A stretch of 64,000 nt of DNA from assembly GCF_002980495.1 (NCBI RefSeq), contig NZ_PVBR01000002.1:124001-188000 (forward strand), written 5' to 3'. The translations under genes were made by a program, and so were the position numbers. This document shows positions 27,429 through 38,077 of this stretch, piece after piece. The notes under the pieces are model-generated. The model was not told the DNA's origin and did not search any database. It saw only the letters and a list, made by a program, of their open reading frames with translations. The first letter of the stretch is position 1. Every line of letters starts with the position of its first letter. Origin of the DNA: Phyllobacterium phragmitis (lineage in GTDB: Bacteria > Pseudomonadota > Alphaproteobacteria > Rhizobiales > Rhizobiaceae).

Positions 27429-28340
27429 TTATGCGCCCCCGCCGGTGATTAACGTTGCCGCTTTCGACAGCCACGAACCCGTGTTCTGGCGCGGCTCCAG
27501 CCCCTGACTCTGCAGGAGCTTGTAGGAATCCTTGTACCACTGGCTGTCCGGGAAATTCTGTCCGAGCACCGCCGCCGCCGTCTGCGCTTCCGAAGTCAGG
27601 CCAAGCGCATAATAAGCTTCGACCAGACGCGCCAGGGCTTCCTCGACATGGCGGGTGTTGGAATATTCCTCGACCACGGAGCGGAAACGCTTGACCGCCG
27701 CCAGATATTCCTTGCGTTCGAGATAATAGCGCCCGATCTGCATTTCCTTGCCCGCAAGTTGGTCGCGGGCGAAACGGATCTTCGCCTTGGCGTCCTCGAC
27801 ATATTCGGACTCGGGATAGCGTTCGATGACTTCGTTCATCGCGGCGATCGCCCGGCGCGTCGCCACCTGGTCGCGCGTCACGTCGGGGATCTGCCGGAAA
27901 TAGGACAGGCCGATGATGTAATAGGCATAGGCCGCTTCCTTCGACGTCGGATAGAGCGTCGTGTAGCGCTTCCCCATATTCACGGCTTCGTCGTAATTGC
28001 CCTGCCGGTAATTGGTGAAGGCGGCCATGACCAGCGCCTTGCGGGCATATTCCGTATAGGGATGCTGGCGGTCGATGGCCGCGAATTTCTTCGCCGCCTC
28101 GTTCAGTCGGCCGGCTTCGAGATTGGCCAGGCCCTGGTTGTAGAGCGTATCGGCCGGGTCGATCGTCTCGACATATTTGCTCAGATCGATATCGTCATCC
28201 TTGGTCGCGCAAGCCGAAAGCGGAATAGCAAGGGCGAGCACGCCGGTCAGAACGACCTTGCGCAGTACATGATGGCGTGAAACATCAGGATTGGCTTCCG
28301 GCCCAGGCGCAATGTTCACCGGCAAATTCGAACTCGTCAT
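27429..28340 (-). CDS. bamD: Outer-membrane assembly lipoprotein BamD
   Basis: A 303-residue TPR lipoprotein of the BAM complex, which folds beta-barrel proteins into the outer membrane. The lipobox PLSAC follows the hydrophobic [14 protein letters not shown] helices include [38 protein letters not shown] and [15 protein letters not shown]. From the ATG at 28338-28340 the leader has about 23 residues before its basic region, longer than usual; a GTG start near VSRHHVLRK would give a more standard signal peptide. The 219-base gap upstream, to lpxC, contains a small GTCAA/TTGAC hairpin. Confidence 0.93.
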   Translation of the reverse strand: MTSSNLPVNIAPGPEANPDVSRHHVLRKVVLTGVLALAIPLSACATKDDDIDLSKYVETIDPADTLYNQGLANLEAGRLNEAAKKFAAIDRQHPYTEYARKALVMAAFTNYRQGNYDEAVNMGKRYTTLYPTSKEAAYAYYIIGLSYFRQIPDVTRDQVATRRAIAAMNEVIERYPESEYVEDAKAKIRFARDQLAGKEMQIGRYYLERKEYLAAVKRFRSVVEEYSNTRHVEEALARLVEAYYALGLTSEAQTAAAVLGQNFPDSQWYKDSYKLLQSQGLEPRQNTGSWLSKAATLITGGGA

Positions 28341-28559
28341 GCTGTCTCCGGCCCTTCGGCACTCTAAAATCGTGCTAGCGTTCGGTCGCCCATAAACCAC
28401 AAGCGGGGTGAATCGGCAACGTCGTTGCCGGTAAATAGCCCGAATTTGTGATCCAAGCGCCTTACCCCGTCAATCATCCGTTGACGGCCCAATTATGGCC
28501 AAGCGCCAACCTATCGCCATGACAGGCGCAATCCACAGGATATTCGGCCAGTTTGAAGC

Positions 28560-29507
28560 TTAAAGCACCCAGGGCGCATGAACGGGCGCGTTCACCGCAA
28601 CCAGCTCGGCGCCCCGTCCGCCTGTCCGCCGACCCGATGCCTCGACGATCTCGAAGGCCGAATGATCGGACAAAAGCGCGCGCAGCGTCGCGGCATTCAG
28701 GCGATGGCCGCTGCGGTAGGAGCGGAAGCAGCCGATGAAAGGCACGCCGGCAAGCGCCAGATCGCCCACCGCATCAAGCGCCTTGTGCCGCACGAATTCG
28801 TCGGGAAAGCGCAAGCCGCCCGGATTGATGACCGAATTATCGTCGCCGATAACAAGCGAATTGTCGAGCGAAGAGCCGAGCGCATGGCCCGAAGCCCAGA
28901 GCTTCTCGACATCCTTCATGAAGCCGAAAGTGCGCGCGCTGGCGATCTCGCGGCGGAAAACTTGCGCATTCATATCGCTGGCGAAGCGCTGCCGCCCGAT
29001 CAGCGGGCATTCGAAATCGATCTCGACCTCGAAGCGCGTGCCGTCATAGGGGCGGAATTCCGCCCAGGAGCCGCCGGTTTCGACACGTACGGTCTTGGTG
29101 ACGCGGATGAAACGGCGCTTGGCCGCCTGGACGGCGAGACCCGCCTGCTCGAACGCTTCGATGAAGCAGGTCGATGTACCGTCGAGAATCGGAACCTCGG
29201 AACCATCGATCTCGATGATCAGATTGTCGATTTCCAGCGCCATCAGCGCGGCCATGAGATGTTCGACCGTATCGACCTTGACGCCGCGGTTGCCGAGCGA
29301 CGTGCACAGGTCGGTCGCTCCGATCTCGGAGGCAAGCGCCTTGATCTCGTGCAGCCTGCCATCCGCATCGGTGCGGTGGAAGACAATGCCCGTATCAGGA
29401 TCGCCTGGAAGGAAATTGGCGGTCACCGGCTTGCCACCATGCACGCCTATGCCGGACAAGGTGACCGGATGTGCAAGCGTTTTCTGATATCCCAAAACGA
29501 TCCCCAT
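28560..29507 (-). CDS. lpxC: UDP-3-O-acyl-N-acetylglucosamine deacetylase
   Basis: A 315-residue zinc enzyme that catalyses the committed step of lipid A synthesis. Zinc ligands are His83 (VEHLMAAL), His241 and Asp245 (HKALDAVGD), with the general acid-base His268 (SGHRLN). The ATG at 29505-29507 (MGIVLGYQKTLAHPVT) matches the family start, and AGGTGG lies seven bases before it. In-frame ATGs further upstream, at 29538-29540 and 29586-29588, have no such support. It follows ftsZ after a terminator, so expression from its own promoter in the 329-base gap is likely. Confidence 0.96.
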   Translation of the reverse strand: MGIVLGYQKTLAHPVTLSGIGVHGGKPVTANFLPGDPDTGIVFHRTDADGRLHEIKALASEIGATDLCTSLGNRGVKVDTVEHLMAALMALEIDNLIIEIDGSEVPILDGTSTCFIEAFEQAGLAVQAAKRRFIRVTKTVRVETGGSWAEFRPYDGTRFEVEIDFECPLIGRQRFASDMNAQVFRREIASARTFGFMKDVEKLWASGHALGSSLDNSLVIGDDNSVINPGGLRFPDEFVRHKALDAVGDLALAGVPFIGCFRSYRSGHRLNAATLRALLSDHSAFEIVEASGRRTGGRGAELVAVNAPVHAPWVL

Positions 29508-29836
29508 GGATGCCCACCTCGGTTGCAGATTGACAGACATGGCTCTCATGTCCAGCGCCAGTTTGGCCCAGTATGTCATTGTCCCCAACCAGACACCGTT
29601 CAGGACTCAGATCGTTGGACACTTGGTTGTGCCTGGAAGATAATGTTCGCCCCCCTAGCGTCCAAATCACGGTTCTTTACGATTTATTACATGGCTTATG
29701 CCTGGGACGCAGAAGAATTATCCAATAATTTCAGCTGCATGAAAAGAAAACCCCCGCCGGTCTTGCGATCGGCGGGGGTTGCTTTGTGACAAAATTGCGA
29801 AAGCTGCTGGATGCGCCCGATCGGACGCGCAGCGTT
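29508..29836 (-). other. Intergenic region between ftsZ and lpxC
   Basis: This 329-base gap holds the ftsZ terminator (29741-29780), the lpxC ribosome site (AGGTGG) and about 230 bases that should include the lpxC promoter. I find no -35/-10 pair that I would defend and no ORF with coding features. In-frame ATGs upstream of lpxC probably reflect only the absence of stops. Confidence 0.6.
29741..29780 (-). terminator. Rho-independent terminator after ftsZ
   Basis: On the minus strand an 11-base perfect stem, AACCCCCGCCG, with its complement at 29749-29759, encloses a ten-base loop. It is followed by TTTTCTTTTC. It lies 57 bases past the ftsZ stop. This is the clearest terminator in the dcw block and separates it from lpxC. 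Confidence 0.9.
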
Positions 29837-31531
29837 TTAATTGGCCTGGCGGCGCAGGAAAGCCGGGATTTCCAGCTGATCCTCTTCCGAAACCTGGCGC
29901 GGCTGCGGCCGGCCCTGCTCGTCGAGTTGTCCGCGGCGCGGCGCATAGATCGAGGCATCCTGCGAAAGCGGACGGCGGGGTTCGGCCGGGCGCATCGCAG
30001 GCTCGCGGTGCTGTGCCGGCTCGAGCCGTGCCGCAGGCTCTTCCTCGCGGCGCGACAGCCCATGGGTCAGCCGCTTGAGGAGCCCCATCGGGCCACGCTC
30101 TTCGGCAGCCGGATTATGCTGCGCATTCAGTTCCGCCTGAACGACCGGCGGAAAGTCTGCGACATTAGGCATGCGCGGCGCGGGCCGCTGCTGGACCGGA
30201 GTGGGAGCCGGCGCCGCCTGCATCGGATGGTGATGCTGCTGCGGGGCCGGAGCATGCTGCTGCATCTGCGGGCGCGGCGCGGGCGCAGCAGGTGCAGGAG
30301 CGCGGGTTTCGAGCACTTCCGGCGCCGGAGCCTGGAAAATGCGGCTCTGCGGACGGAACTCCTGCTCCGCAGCGGATGACTGCGCCATATGCTGCGGCAC
30401 TTCGGCTTCAGCCGTCTGGATCGCCTGGGCGACCGGATCGGCCGGCCTTTGCTGGGCGACGGCTTGCTGTTCCACGGGACGCTGCACAGTCGCCTGGGCA
30501 GCGGGCTTTGCACCCGGCTTCATTGCCTGGCGAAATTCGAGCGGCGCAGGCGCCGCGTCTCCGATCTGCTTGTCGATGCCAGTTGCCACGACCGAAACGC
30601 GGATGACGCCTTCCAGCCCTTCGTCGAACGTTGCGCCGAGGATGATGTTGGCATCCTGATCGACTTCTTCGCGGATACGCGTCGCCGCCTCATCCACCTC
30701 GAACAGCGTCATGTCGCGCCCGCCGGTGATCGAGATCAGCAGGCCCCTGGCGCCGCGCATCGAGGTTTCATCGAGCAGCGGGTTGGCGATCGCAGCTTCT
30801 GCCGCGGCCATTGCGCGACCGTCGCCTGAGGCTTCGCCCGTGCCCATCATCGCCTTGCCCATCTCGCGCATCACCGAACGAACGTCGGCGAAGTCGAGGT
30901 TGATCAGACCTTCCTTGACCATCAGGTCGGTGATGCAGGCAACACCCGAATAAAGCACCTGGTCGGCCATCGCGAAGGCGTCGGCGAAAGTCGTCTTGTC
31001 ATTGGCGATGCGGAAGAGGTTCTGGTTCGGAATGACGATCAGCGTATCGACGTTCTTCTGTAACTCGTCGATGCCCATATCGGCAGTCTTCATGCGCCGC
31101 GCACCCTCGAAATGGAAGGGCTTGGTTACGACGCCGACGGTCAGGATACCTTTTTCACGTGCAGCGCGCGCAACCACCGGAGCAGCCCCCGTACCCGTGC
31201 CGCCGCCCATACCGGCGGTGACGAAGCACATGTGCGTGCCCGACAGATGATCGTTGATCTCGTCGATGCATTCCTCGGCTGCCGCACGTCCGACCTCGGG
31301 CTGTGATCCGGCGCCGAGACCTTCGGTGACGGCAGTGCCGAGTTGGACGAGGCGCTCCGACTTCGACATGGCCAGCGCCTGTGCGTCGGTGTTCGCCACC
31401 ACGAAATCAACGCCGCGCAAACCGGCATTGATCATGTTGTTGACCGCATTGCCACCGCCGCCGCCGACACCGAAAACGGTGATGCGTGGCTTCAGCTCGG
31501 TGATATCAGGCTTTTGCAGATTGATAGTCAT
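29837..31531 (-). CDS. ftsZ: Cell division GTPase FtsZ
   Basis: A 564-residue tubulin homologue that polymerises into the division ring. The GTP-binding tubulin signature is [13 protein letters not shown] (107-119). The catalytic synergy-loop region reads [11 protein letters not shown]. Residues beyond about 330 form the long Pro/Gln/Ala-rich linker typical of rhizobial FtsZ. The protein ends with the conserved peptide EIPAFLRRQ, which recruits FtsA and ZapA-type partners. AGGACGAGGAACG precedes the ATG. A 101-base gap separates it from ftsA, and a strong terminator follows. Confidence 0.98.
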   Translation of the reverse strand: MTINLQKPDITELKPRITVFGVGGGGGNAVNNMINAGLRGVDFVVANTDAQALAMSKSERLVQLGTAVTEGLGAGSQPEVGRAAAEECIDEINDHLSGTHMCFVTAGMGGGTGTGAAPVVARAAREKGILTVGVVTKPFHFEGARRMKTADMGIDELQKNVDTLIVIPNQNLFRIANDKTTFADAFAMADQVLYSGVACITDLMVKEGLINLDFADVRSVMREMGKAMMGTGEASGDGRAMAAAEAAIANPLLDETSMRGARGLLISITGGRDMTLFEVDEAATRIREEVDQDANIILGATFDEGLEGVIRVSVVATGIDKQIGDAAPAPLEFRQAMKPGAKPAAQATVQRPVEQQAVAQQRPADPVAQAIQTAEAEVPQHMAQSSAAEQEFRPQSRIFQAPAPEVLETRAPAPAAPAPRPQMQQHAPAPQQHHHPMQAAPAPTPVQQRPAPRMPNVADFPPVVQAELNAQHNPAAEERGPMGLLKRLTHGLSRREEEPAARLEPAQHREPAMRPAEPRRPLSQDASIYAPRRGQLDEQGRPQPRQVSEEDQLEIPAFLRRQAN

Positions 31532-31632
31532 CGTTCCTCGTCCTTTTTGCCTTTTCCACCGCTTCGCCGCCGCGGTGCCGAATGAGTTGTTTCGAATAGA
31601 TCGTCATTGCCGGATTACGTTGCTTGCCATGC

Positions 31633-32955
31633 TCAGAAACTCTCTCTCAACCATTGACCGACACGCTGGATACGCCCGCCCGTACCCGTCATGCGGCTGG
31701 CTGAATTCGCCTTCACGGAGCGCTCGTCGAGGCCCGCGATCTGTGGATAGATCAAAAGCCCGATAGTGGCCGCGAATGCCGCTCCCTTGGCCGCCTCGGG
31801 AAGCCCCGCGACGCCCAGAGGCCGCCCAATCCTGACATTGCGCGCGAGAATCCGCCGCGCCACTTCGGGCATGCCGGTCAGCTGGCTTGCGCCGCCCGTC
31901 AGCACCACCCTTTTTCCAACGATATGACCGAGGCCGGACTGGTTCAGCCGGTCGCGCACCAGTTCCAGCGTCTCCTCGACACGGGCGCGAATGATGCGGG
32001 TGAGCACCGAGCGCGGATATTGGTTCGGCACGTCCCGGTCGTCCTCGCCGATCGGCGGAACGCTGATGAGATCGCGATCATCGGCGGCGCTGGGCAGCGC
32101 CGAGCCGTACATGACCTTGAGCCGTTCCGCATCGTCCATGCGCGCCGAAAAGCCGCGCGCCAGATCCATCGTCACATGATTGCCGCCGATGGCGATGGCA
32201 TCCGCATGAATGAATTTCCCCTCGGAAAAAACCGAAATCGTCGTCGTGCCACCGCCCATGTCGATGCAGGCGGCGCCCATCTCCGCCTCGTCGTCGACGA
32301 GGGCGGAAAGGCCGCTCGCATAGGGCGTGGCGACGATCGCCTCGACCGAAAGGTGGCAGCGGTTGATGCACAGCTCCAGATTGCGCAGCGGAGCGGCATC
32401 AGCGGTCAGCACATGCATGTCGACGCCGAGCGTATCGCCCAGCATCCCGAGCGGGTCGCGGATGCCGCGCTCGCCGTCGAGCGTATAGCCGACGGGCAGC
32501 GAATGAACGAGATGGCGTTCGGCGGCAAGCGCCTGCTTGGCGCCGGCGGCGAGGACGCGGCGGATATCCGCCCTGTCTATCTCATGGCCGCCAAGGCTGA
32601 CGCTGGCGCTGAAATTCTCGCTCTTCAGCCGCCCGGCGGAAATGTTGACGATGAGCGAATCGACCGTAAGTCCAGCCATGCGCTCCGCCGCATCGACCGC
32701 CAGGCGGATCGACTGCTCGGCAGCGTCCAGATCGGTGATGACGCCTGATTTCACGCCGCGCGATTTTTGATGCCCGATTCCCAGCACCTCGATGCGATGC
32801 GTCCGGCCGGGCAGAAATGCACTCTCCTCGCGCGGCTTCAGCTTCGCGATCACACAGGAAACCTTGCTGGAGCCGACATCCAGAACGGTCAACAGACGTA
32901 CGCGACGCCCTGAAGATCCTGCCTGGGATGTGGCTTTGCCGCCCAGAATACTCAT
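31633..32955 (-). CDS. ftsA: Cell division protein FtsA
   Basis: A 440-residue actin-like ATPase that tethers FtsZ to the membrane and activates septal synthesis. The nucleotide-fold motifs are VLDVGSSKVSCVIA at the N-terminus and CIDMGGGTTTISVFSEG in the middle, followed by VVLTGGASQLTGM. The C-terminus IQRVGQWLRESF is the amphipathic membrane-targeting helix. Its start overlaps the ftsQ stop by four bases. The 101 bases between ftsA and ftsZ could hold an internal ftsZ promoter, although none is clear. Confidence 0.97.
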   Translation of the reverse strand: MSILGGKATSQAGSSGRRVRLLTVLDVGSSKVSCVIAKLKPREESAFLPGRTHRIEVLGIGHQKSRGVKSGVITDLDAAEQSIRLAVDAAERMAGLTVDSLIVNISAGRLKSENFSASVSLGGHEIDRADIRRVLAAGAKQALAAERHLVHSLPVGYTLDGERGIRDPLGMLGDTLGVDMHVLTADAAPLRNLELCINRCHLSVEAIVATPYASGLSALVDDEAEMGAACIDMGGGTTTISVFSEGKFIHADAIAIGGNHVTMDLARGFSARMDDAERLKVMYGSALPSAADDRDLISVPPIGEDDRDVPNQYPRSVLTRIIRARVEETLELVRDRLNQSGLGHIVGKRVVLTGGASQLTGMPEVARRILARNVRIGRPLGVAGLPEAAKGAAFAATIGLLIYPQIAGLDERSVKANSASRMTGTGGRIQRVGQWLRESF

Positions 32956-33884
32956 ACGCGTTTCCTCGCACGGGCCAATTGCTTGTCACGATCCTTGAGC
33001 GCCTTCTCCCGACGCTCCATCGCGTCGGACGTCAGACGAACGCTCATCCGGTCCTCGATGCGCATGTCGACGGCAAGAATATCGCGCGACAAGAGCCCGT
33101 TCTCCTGGTCGAGATTTTCAAGTGCGGCCAACGTCGCCTCGACCTTGTTTTCAGGCAGCATGACCCTGACGCCATTCTCGAACAGGATATCCCAGCGGCG
33201 GTCAGCAACGCGAATATAGGCGCGCACCTTGCCGGCGAGATGCGGAAACGCCGCAACCTGCGCGACGAAATCCTTTGCAGCCGTCCCGGCGCCATCACCG
33301 ACGATCAAAGGCAGATCCGCATGACGGCCGGAGAAGGGAACGATGTCATCGCCCTCGCTGTCGATCAGCGACAGTTCCTTGTCGCGTTGCCAGATCGCGA
33401 AGGCTTTGCGCTCGCGCATGGAGACATGGACCGTACCGGGATAGATCTTGCGTACATCGACGGATTCGACCCACGGCAGAGCGGCGATCGCCTTGCGCGC
33501 TTCCTCGGCGTTCAAGCCGATCAGCGACGTCTCGCCATCGAGCGCGAGTTCGCCCAGGACATCGATATCGGACGTCTCGCGATTGCCTGCGACATCCACC
33601 TTTTCGATCGCGAAGCCGAAAGTGGAGGTGGTCGCCTTCACGACTTCGGGTGCATGTCCGCCGAGCAGCATTCCGTAGAAACCGGTAAGACCGAGAAAAC
33701 CCAGCGCGCCAACCGCCCCAAAATGACGCGGAATCGTCACGCTGCCCTCGAAAAGCCGGACAGCAAGGCGAAACGGCTTGCGCAGGAAGCGCGGCAGAAC
33801 GAAAGCGCCATGCGTCGCCGCCAATGCCTGACGCATCGCAGCCGCGCCATGGGCGCCAGACGTTCTGTCCTTCAACGCAAACAC
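32952..33884 (-). CDS. ftsQ: Cell division protein FtsQ
   Basis: A 310-residue single-pass divisome protein that links the FtsZ ring to FtsL/FtsB and FtsWI. The transmembrane segment is [26 protein letters not shown] domain ([21 protein letters not shown]) and the FtsQ beta domain follow ([10 protein letters not shown] to [17 protein letters not shown]). I prefer the GTG at 33882-33884, since GGAGG lies seven bases before it; an ATG 21 bases upstream overlaps that ribosome site. It overlaps the ddl end by 13 bases and ftsA by four, so it is tightly coupled. Confidence 0.92.
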   Translation of the reverse strand: MFALKDRTSGAHGAAAMRQALAATHGAFVLPRFLRKPFRLAVRLFEGSVTIPRHFGAVGALGFLGLTGFYGMLLGGHAPEVVKATTSTFGFAIEKVDVAGNRETSDIDVLGELALDGETSLIGLNAEEARKAIAALPWVESVDVRKIYPGTVHVSMRERKAFAIWQRDKELSLIDSEGDDIVPFSGRHADLPLIVGDGAGTAAKDFVAQVAAFPHLAGKVRAYIRVADRRWDILFENGVRVMLPENKVEATLAALENLDQENGLLSRDILAVDMRIEDRMSVRLTSDAMERREKALKDRDKQLARARKRV

Positions 33885-34798
33885 GATGCGTCCTCCACTA
33901 TCCAACTCAACAATTCACCAAAGGAATGCCCTGCAGCCCTGGCAATATCAGGCACCAGCGATGTTGGCGTCATGCCCGGCTGGGTATTGATCTCCAGCCA
34001 GACAAGCTCGCCATCTTCCGAAAAACGGTCGTCATAACGGAAATCGGAACGGCTCACGCCCTTGCAGCCAATCGCTTGATGCGCATTGAGTGCCATTGTT
34101 TGTATTTTTTGGTAAATTTTCGGTGAAATTTTTGCAGGGCATTCGTGTTTTGATGCGCCAGCAACATATTTCGAATCGTAATCGTAGAACTGATGACCGA
34201 CCGGAACGATCTCGCAGACACCGAGCGCCACATCGCCCATCACCGCGCAGGTCAACTCACGCCCCGCGACATAGTGCTCGACCATGACCGAATCACCAAA
34301 TCTCCATTCAGGCGACGTGAAGATCTGCGGCGGATGCGACTGATCCTCCTTGACGATCACCACACCGAAGCTCGACCCCTCGCGCACAGGCTTGACCACG
34401 TAGGGCGGCCTCATCGGATGGCTGGATGTGAAATCGAGGCGATCCATCAGCTTCGAGTCGGCGACCGAAACACCGGCGGCGACAGCAACCGTCTTCGCCC
34501 GCCCCTTGTCCATGGCGAGCGCCGAGGCGAGCACGCCGGAATGGGTGTAGGGAATTTGCAGATATTCGAGAACGCCCTGGATCGCACCGTCTTCACCGAA
34601 GGGACCATGCAGCGCATTGAAGGCGACATCGGGCTTCAGCTCGGCAAGCACGCTTGCAACGTCGCGACCGACATCGACCCGCGTCACCTGATAGCCTTCC
34701 GCCTCCAGGGCCTCGGCGCACGCAGCACCCGACGAGAGGCTCACCGGACGCTCCGCTGAAAACCCACCCATCAAAACTGCAACATGCTTCTTCGCCAT
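33872..34798 (-). CDS. ddl: D-alanine--D-alanine ligase
   Basis: A 308-residue ATP-grasp enzyme that makes the D-Ala-D-Ala dipeptide used by MurF. Visible features are [14 protein letters not shown] at the N-terminus, [17 protein letters not shown], the ATP-grasp [12 protein letters not shown] and the C-terminal [16 protein letters not shown] that binds metal and substrate. The length is normal. A 255-base gap separates it from the hydrolase gene upstream, so ddl-ftsQ-ftsA-ftsZ may have a separate promoter. A palindrome (34890-34905) lies in this gap. Confidence 0.96.
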   Translation of the reverse strand: MAKKHVAVLMGGFSAERPVSLSSGAACAEALEAEGYQVTRVDVGRDVASVLAELKPDVAFNALHGPFGEDGAIQGVLEYLQIPYTHSGVLASALAMDKGRAKTVAVAAGVSVADSKLMDRLDFTSSHPMRPPYVVKPVREGSSFGVVIVKEDQSHPPQIFTSPEWRFGDSVMVEHYVAGRELTCAVMGDVALGVCEIVPVGHQFYDYDSKYVAGASKHECPAKISPKIYQKIQTMALNAHQAIGCKGVSRSDFRYDDRFSEDGELVWLEINTQPGMTPTSLVPDIARAAGHSFGELLSWIVEDASCLR

Positions 34799-34889
34799 GC
34801 GAGAAATCCCCTCTGCGCGATCCCCGGCGCATGCTGAAAAGAGGCTGAATCGGACCTGCCCGGCGACAAGAAATCGCAGACACCCGGGA

Positions 34890-34905
34890 CAGACGAAAAC
34901 GTCTG
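34890..34905. promoter_or_regulatory. Palindrome in the ddl upstream gap
   Basis: CAGACG-AAAA-CGTCTG is a perfect dyad with six-base arms, 92 bases before the ddl ATG. The gap from 34799 to 35053 has no coding features. The dyad may be an operator or an RNA hairpin. No T-run follows in the direction of transcription, so it is not a standard terminator. Confidence 0.35.
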
Positions 34906-35053
34906 CCGACTCAAATCAGTTAACGCTTGGACCTAAAGAATCAGAGAGTTGATTCGCTGGCAACCCCTGTCTGCATTTCTCATTGCTAAAACATGCTTTT
35001 GTTAGAAAATCAGACCGGCCAAAAGCGACGATCCGGGGGAAGAAACGCAGCGA

Positions 35054-35644
35054 TTATCGTTGCTTCAAATGGGCCAGTATTGCATCTGTGGAACTGATGC
35101 GGGAAACGCGCGGCAGCACCTTCTCTATCGCAAAGCGATGCATGGCCTCTTCGAAGCTCGCCGCCACATCCTCGGCAATAATGACGGAATAGTTGAGCTG
35201 CCAGGCGTCCCGCGCGGTCGACTCCACGCCAAAATTGGTCATCACGCCGCCCAGCACGATGGTATCGATGCCCCGGCGCCGCAGTTGCAGGTCGAGCTCC
35301 GTCCCGAAGAATGCGCTCCACTGACGTTTGGTGATCACCACATCCGCTTCTATTCTGGCTAGTTCAGCAGCAAACTCCATGGCGCTTTCGGACAATCCGC
35401 CTTCCGGCCGGCCGATCGGGACATCGACATCGGCCGGCGGCGCATCGGCGAAACCCTGGGAAAACCCGACCCGGACCAGAACCAGAAGCGCTCCGGCCGA
35501 TTTCATGCTTTCGGCAAGTCTTACGGCATTCCCCATCACTTGCGCACGCGTGTAGGGCGCCATGGGCATACCGAGCGTCCATTGCTGCAGATCGATCAGG
35601 ACGAGTGCTGTCTTGCGTGGATCGAAATTGGGCATGGAAGACAT
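35054..35644 (-). CDS. Isochorismatase-like hydrolase (YecD type) inside the dcw cluster
   Basis: A 196-residue isochorismatase-fold protein. Asp18 (VLIDLQQ) and Lys106 (TKRQWSAFFGTELDLQLRRR) match the catalytic Asp and Lys. The third residue, usually Cys in amidases of this fold, is Gly139 in GVMTNFGVESTARDA. This and the strong likeness to Escherichia coli YecD (KRQWGAFYGT, STNIGVESTARNAW) suggest a non-cysteine hydrolase of unknown substrate. It lies 43 bases after murB and 255 before ddl on the same strand. Such a gene is not part of the standard division cluster and looks like an insertion. Confidence 0.85.
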   Translation of the reverse strand: MSSMPNFDPRKTALVLIDLQQWTLGMPMAPYTRAQVMGNAVRLAESMKSAGALLVLVRVGFSQGFADAPPADVDVPIGRPEGGLSESAMEFAAELARIEADVVITKRQWSAFFGTELDLQLRRRGIDTIVLGGVMTNFGVESTARDAWQLNYSVIIAEDVAASFEEAMHRFAIEKVLPRVSRISSTDAILAHLKQR

Positions 35645-35687
35645 CTCCAGTTAATGAATATGGACCCTGAGCGACGGCAATGAGCCC

Positions 35688-36668
35688 TCAAATGATCTGG
35701 CCAAGGAATTCCTGAATGTCCTGGTCCTGCCGGAAAAGCCCGAGACGCTTGATCTCCCATTGCAGGCGGATGCCGGATTTTTCCAGGACGCGGGCACGCA
35801 CGGTTTCGCCGAGCGTTTCCAGATCGTGGCCGCTCGCCAGGCCGGTATTGATCATGAAATTACAGTGCATCGGCGACATCTGCGCGCCGCCGATCATTCG
35901 GCCGCGGCAGCCGGCCTTGTCGATTTCTTTCCAGGCCGACGATCCATCGGGATTCTTGAAGGTCGAGCCACCGGTCTTCTCGCGGATAGGCTGCACCGTT
36001 TCGCGGTGATGCTGCACGGCGTCCATCGCCGCCTTGATCTCGTCATGCTCGCCCGCCCCCCCCTCGAACAGCACCGAGGTGAAGATCATATCCTTCGAGG
36101 CGGAAGAATGGCGATAGGCATAGCCCATATCCGCATTGGAGAGGATGTGCAGATCGCCCTTGCGATCGAACGCACGTACCTCGACCACGCGCTCGCGCGT
36201 CTCGACGCCGTTGGCGCCCGCATTCATGCGCAGCGCACCGCCGATCCCACCGGGTATGCCGTGGTAGAAATGGAAACCGGCGATCCCGGCCTCGAGCGCC
36301 GCCGCCGCCACCCGCTTGTCGGGCGTCGCGGTTCCGGCGCGAAGCCGCGTCTCCGACACGCGTTCGATCTCGCCAAAGCCTTTGGCCGACAGGCGGATGA
36401 CGAAGCCCGGAATGCCGCCGTCGCGCACCAGCAGATTGGAGCCTATGCCGACCACCATCACCGGGATTTCCTCCGGCACGCCCCTCAGGAAAGCCGCCAG
36501 ATCCTCTTCGTCGGCCGGCTGGAACAGAACCTCGGCCGGCCCGCCGACGCGGAACCAGGTGATCTTGTCCATGCCCGCATTGGGCGTCAGCCGCCCCCGC
36601 AGTCCCGAAAGCCTGTCGCCAAGCCTGGCTATCAGCGCTTCACCGTCACCGATCATCCCTACCGACAT
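35688..36668 (-). CDS. murB: UDP-N-acetylenolpyruvoylglucosamine reductase
   Basis: A 326-residue flavoenzyme that reduces UDP-GlcNAc-enolpyruvate to UDP-MurNAc. The FAD site shows [15 protein letters not shown] and [14 protein letters not shown]. The substrate and active-site segments are [38 protein letters not shown] and HCNFMINTG. These mark the short type-II MurB. The ATG at 36666-36668 shares one base with the murC stop (TGATG), which supports this start over an in-frame ATG 48 bases upstream. The next gene is the YecD-like hydrolase rather than ddl. Confidence 0.96.
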   Translation of the reverse strand: MSVGMIGDGEALIARLGDRLSGLRGRLTPNAGMDKITWFRVGGPAEVLFQPADEEDLAAFLRGVPEEIPVMVVGIGSNLLVRDGGIPGFVIRLSAKGFGEIERVSETRLRAGTATPDKRVAAAALEAGIAGFHFYHGIPGGIGGALRMNAGANGVETRERVVEVRAFDRKGDLHILSNADMGYAYRHSSASKDMIFTSVLFEGGAGEHDEIKAAMDAVQHHRETVQPIREKTGGSTFKNPDGSSAWKEIDKAGCRGRMIGGAQMSPMHCNFMINTGLASGHDLETLGETVRARVLEKSGIRLQWEIKRLGLFRQDQDIQEFLGQII

Positions 36669-38077
36669 CACTTCCCTCCCCCAGCCGCCAATTCCTTCGG
36701 CAGCGCATAGGCCCATTGGGTGATATTGCCCGCACCGAGGCAGATGACGAAATCACCCGGCTCGCCAACCGAGGCGACCAGCGGCGCGAGCGCTTCGGGA
36801 CCGGTGACATAGCGCGCGTCGCGATGCCCCGCCGTCTTGATCCGGCTGACCAGCGTTTCGGAATCGACCCCCTCGATCGGCTCTTCGCCCGCCGCATAGA
36901 CCGGCGTCACGACGACCGTATCCGCATCGTTGAAACAGGCGGCGAAATCGTCGAACAGGCTCGCCAGACGCGTATAGCGGTGCGGCTGGACGATGGTAAT
37001 GACGCGGCCATGCGCCGCCTCTCGCGCGGCTCTCAGCACCGCCTTGATCTCGACGGGATGGTGGCCGTAATCGTCGAATATGTCGACGCCGTTCCACGAA
37101 CCGGTATGGGTGAAGCGCCGCTTGACGCCGCCGAAGGAGAAAAGCCCCTTCTTGATGTCCTCGTCGGAAATGCCGAGCTCATGCGCCACGGCGATCGCCG
37201 CCGTCGCATTGGAGACGTTGTGACGCCCCGGCATCGGCAGGCGCAGCCCCGTGATCTCCGATATCTCGCCGCTCTTGCGGGTGCGGATGACCACATCGAA
37301 GATCGATGACGGACCGTCGATGACGTGATTGACGAAACGCACATCGGCCTGCGGGTTCTCGCCATAGGTGATGACGCGGCGGTCCTCGATATGGCTGACC
37401 AGCGCCTGCACCTCAGGATGATCCAGGCACATCACGCCGAAGCCGTAGAACGGCACGTTCTCCACGAACTGGCGGAAAGCCTCGCGCACATTGTCGAACG
37501 AGCCGTAATGGTCGAGATGCTCCGGATCGATATTGGTGACGACCGCGATATCGGCGGGCAGCTTCAGGAACGTGCCGTCGCTCTCATCCGCCTCGACCAC
37601 CATCCAGTCGCCCGCGCCCATGCGCGCATTGGTGCCATAGGCGTTGATGATGCCGCCATTGATGACGGTCGGATCGAGATTGCCCGCGTCGAGCAATGCT
37701 GCGACCATCGAGGTCGTGGTCGTCTTGCCGTGGGTTCCCCCAATGGCGACCGCCTGGCGAAAGCGCATCAGCTCGGCCAGCATCTCGGCGCGGCGCACGA
37801 CCGGCAACAGGCGTTCGCGCGCTGCAACGAGCTCCGGATTGTTCTTCCTGATCGCGGTCGAAACGACGACGACTTCCGCATCGCCTAGATTTTCGCTCCT
37901 GTGGCCGACGAACACCTCGATGCCCTTGTCGCGCAGGCGCTGGACATTCGCCCCATCGGCCTGATCGGAGCCCTGGACCTGATAGCCGAGATTGTGCAGC
38001 ACCTCGGCAATACCGCTCATGCCGATACCGCCGATCCCGACGAAATGCACAAGTCCGATATTCAGCGGCATCTTCAT
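36668..38077 (-). CDS. murC: UDP-N-acetylmuramate--L-alanine ligase
   Basis: A 469-residue Mur ligase that adds L-Ala to UDP-MurNAc. The N-terminal UDP-binding motif is [17 protein letters not shown]. The ATP site is [17 protein letters not shown] (about 112-128), and the metal/substrate loop contains [24 protein letters not shown] and [14 protein letters not shown] complete the family pattern. Its start overlaps the murG stop (ATGA) and its stop overlaps the murB start by one base. Confidence 0.97.
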   Translation of the reverse strand: MKMPLNIGLVHFVGIGGIGMSGIAEVLHNLGYQVQGSDQADGANVQRLRDKGIEVFVGHRSENLGDAEVVVVSTAIRKNNPELVAARERLLPVVRRAEMLAELMRFRQAVAIGGTHGKTTTTSMVAALLDAGNLDPTVINGGIINAYGTNARMGAGDWMVVEADESDGTFLKLPADIAVVTNIDPEHLDHYGSFDNVREAFRQFVENVPFYGFGVMCLDHPEVQALVSHIEDRRVITYGENPQADVRFVNHVIDGPSSIFDVVIRTRKSGEISEITGLRLPMPGRHNVSNATAAIAVAHELGISDEDIKKGLFSFGGVKRRFTHTGSWNGVDIFDDYGHHPVEIKAVLRAAREAAHGRVITIVQPHRYTRLASLFDDFAACFNDADTVVVTPVYAAGEEPIEGVDSETLVSRIKTAGHRDARYVTGPEALAPLVASVGEPGDFVICLGAGNITQWAYALPKELAAGGGK

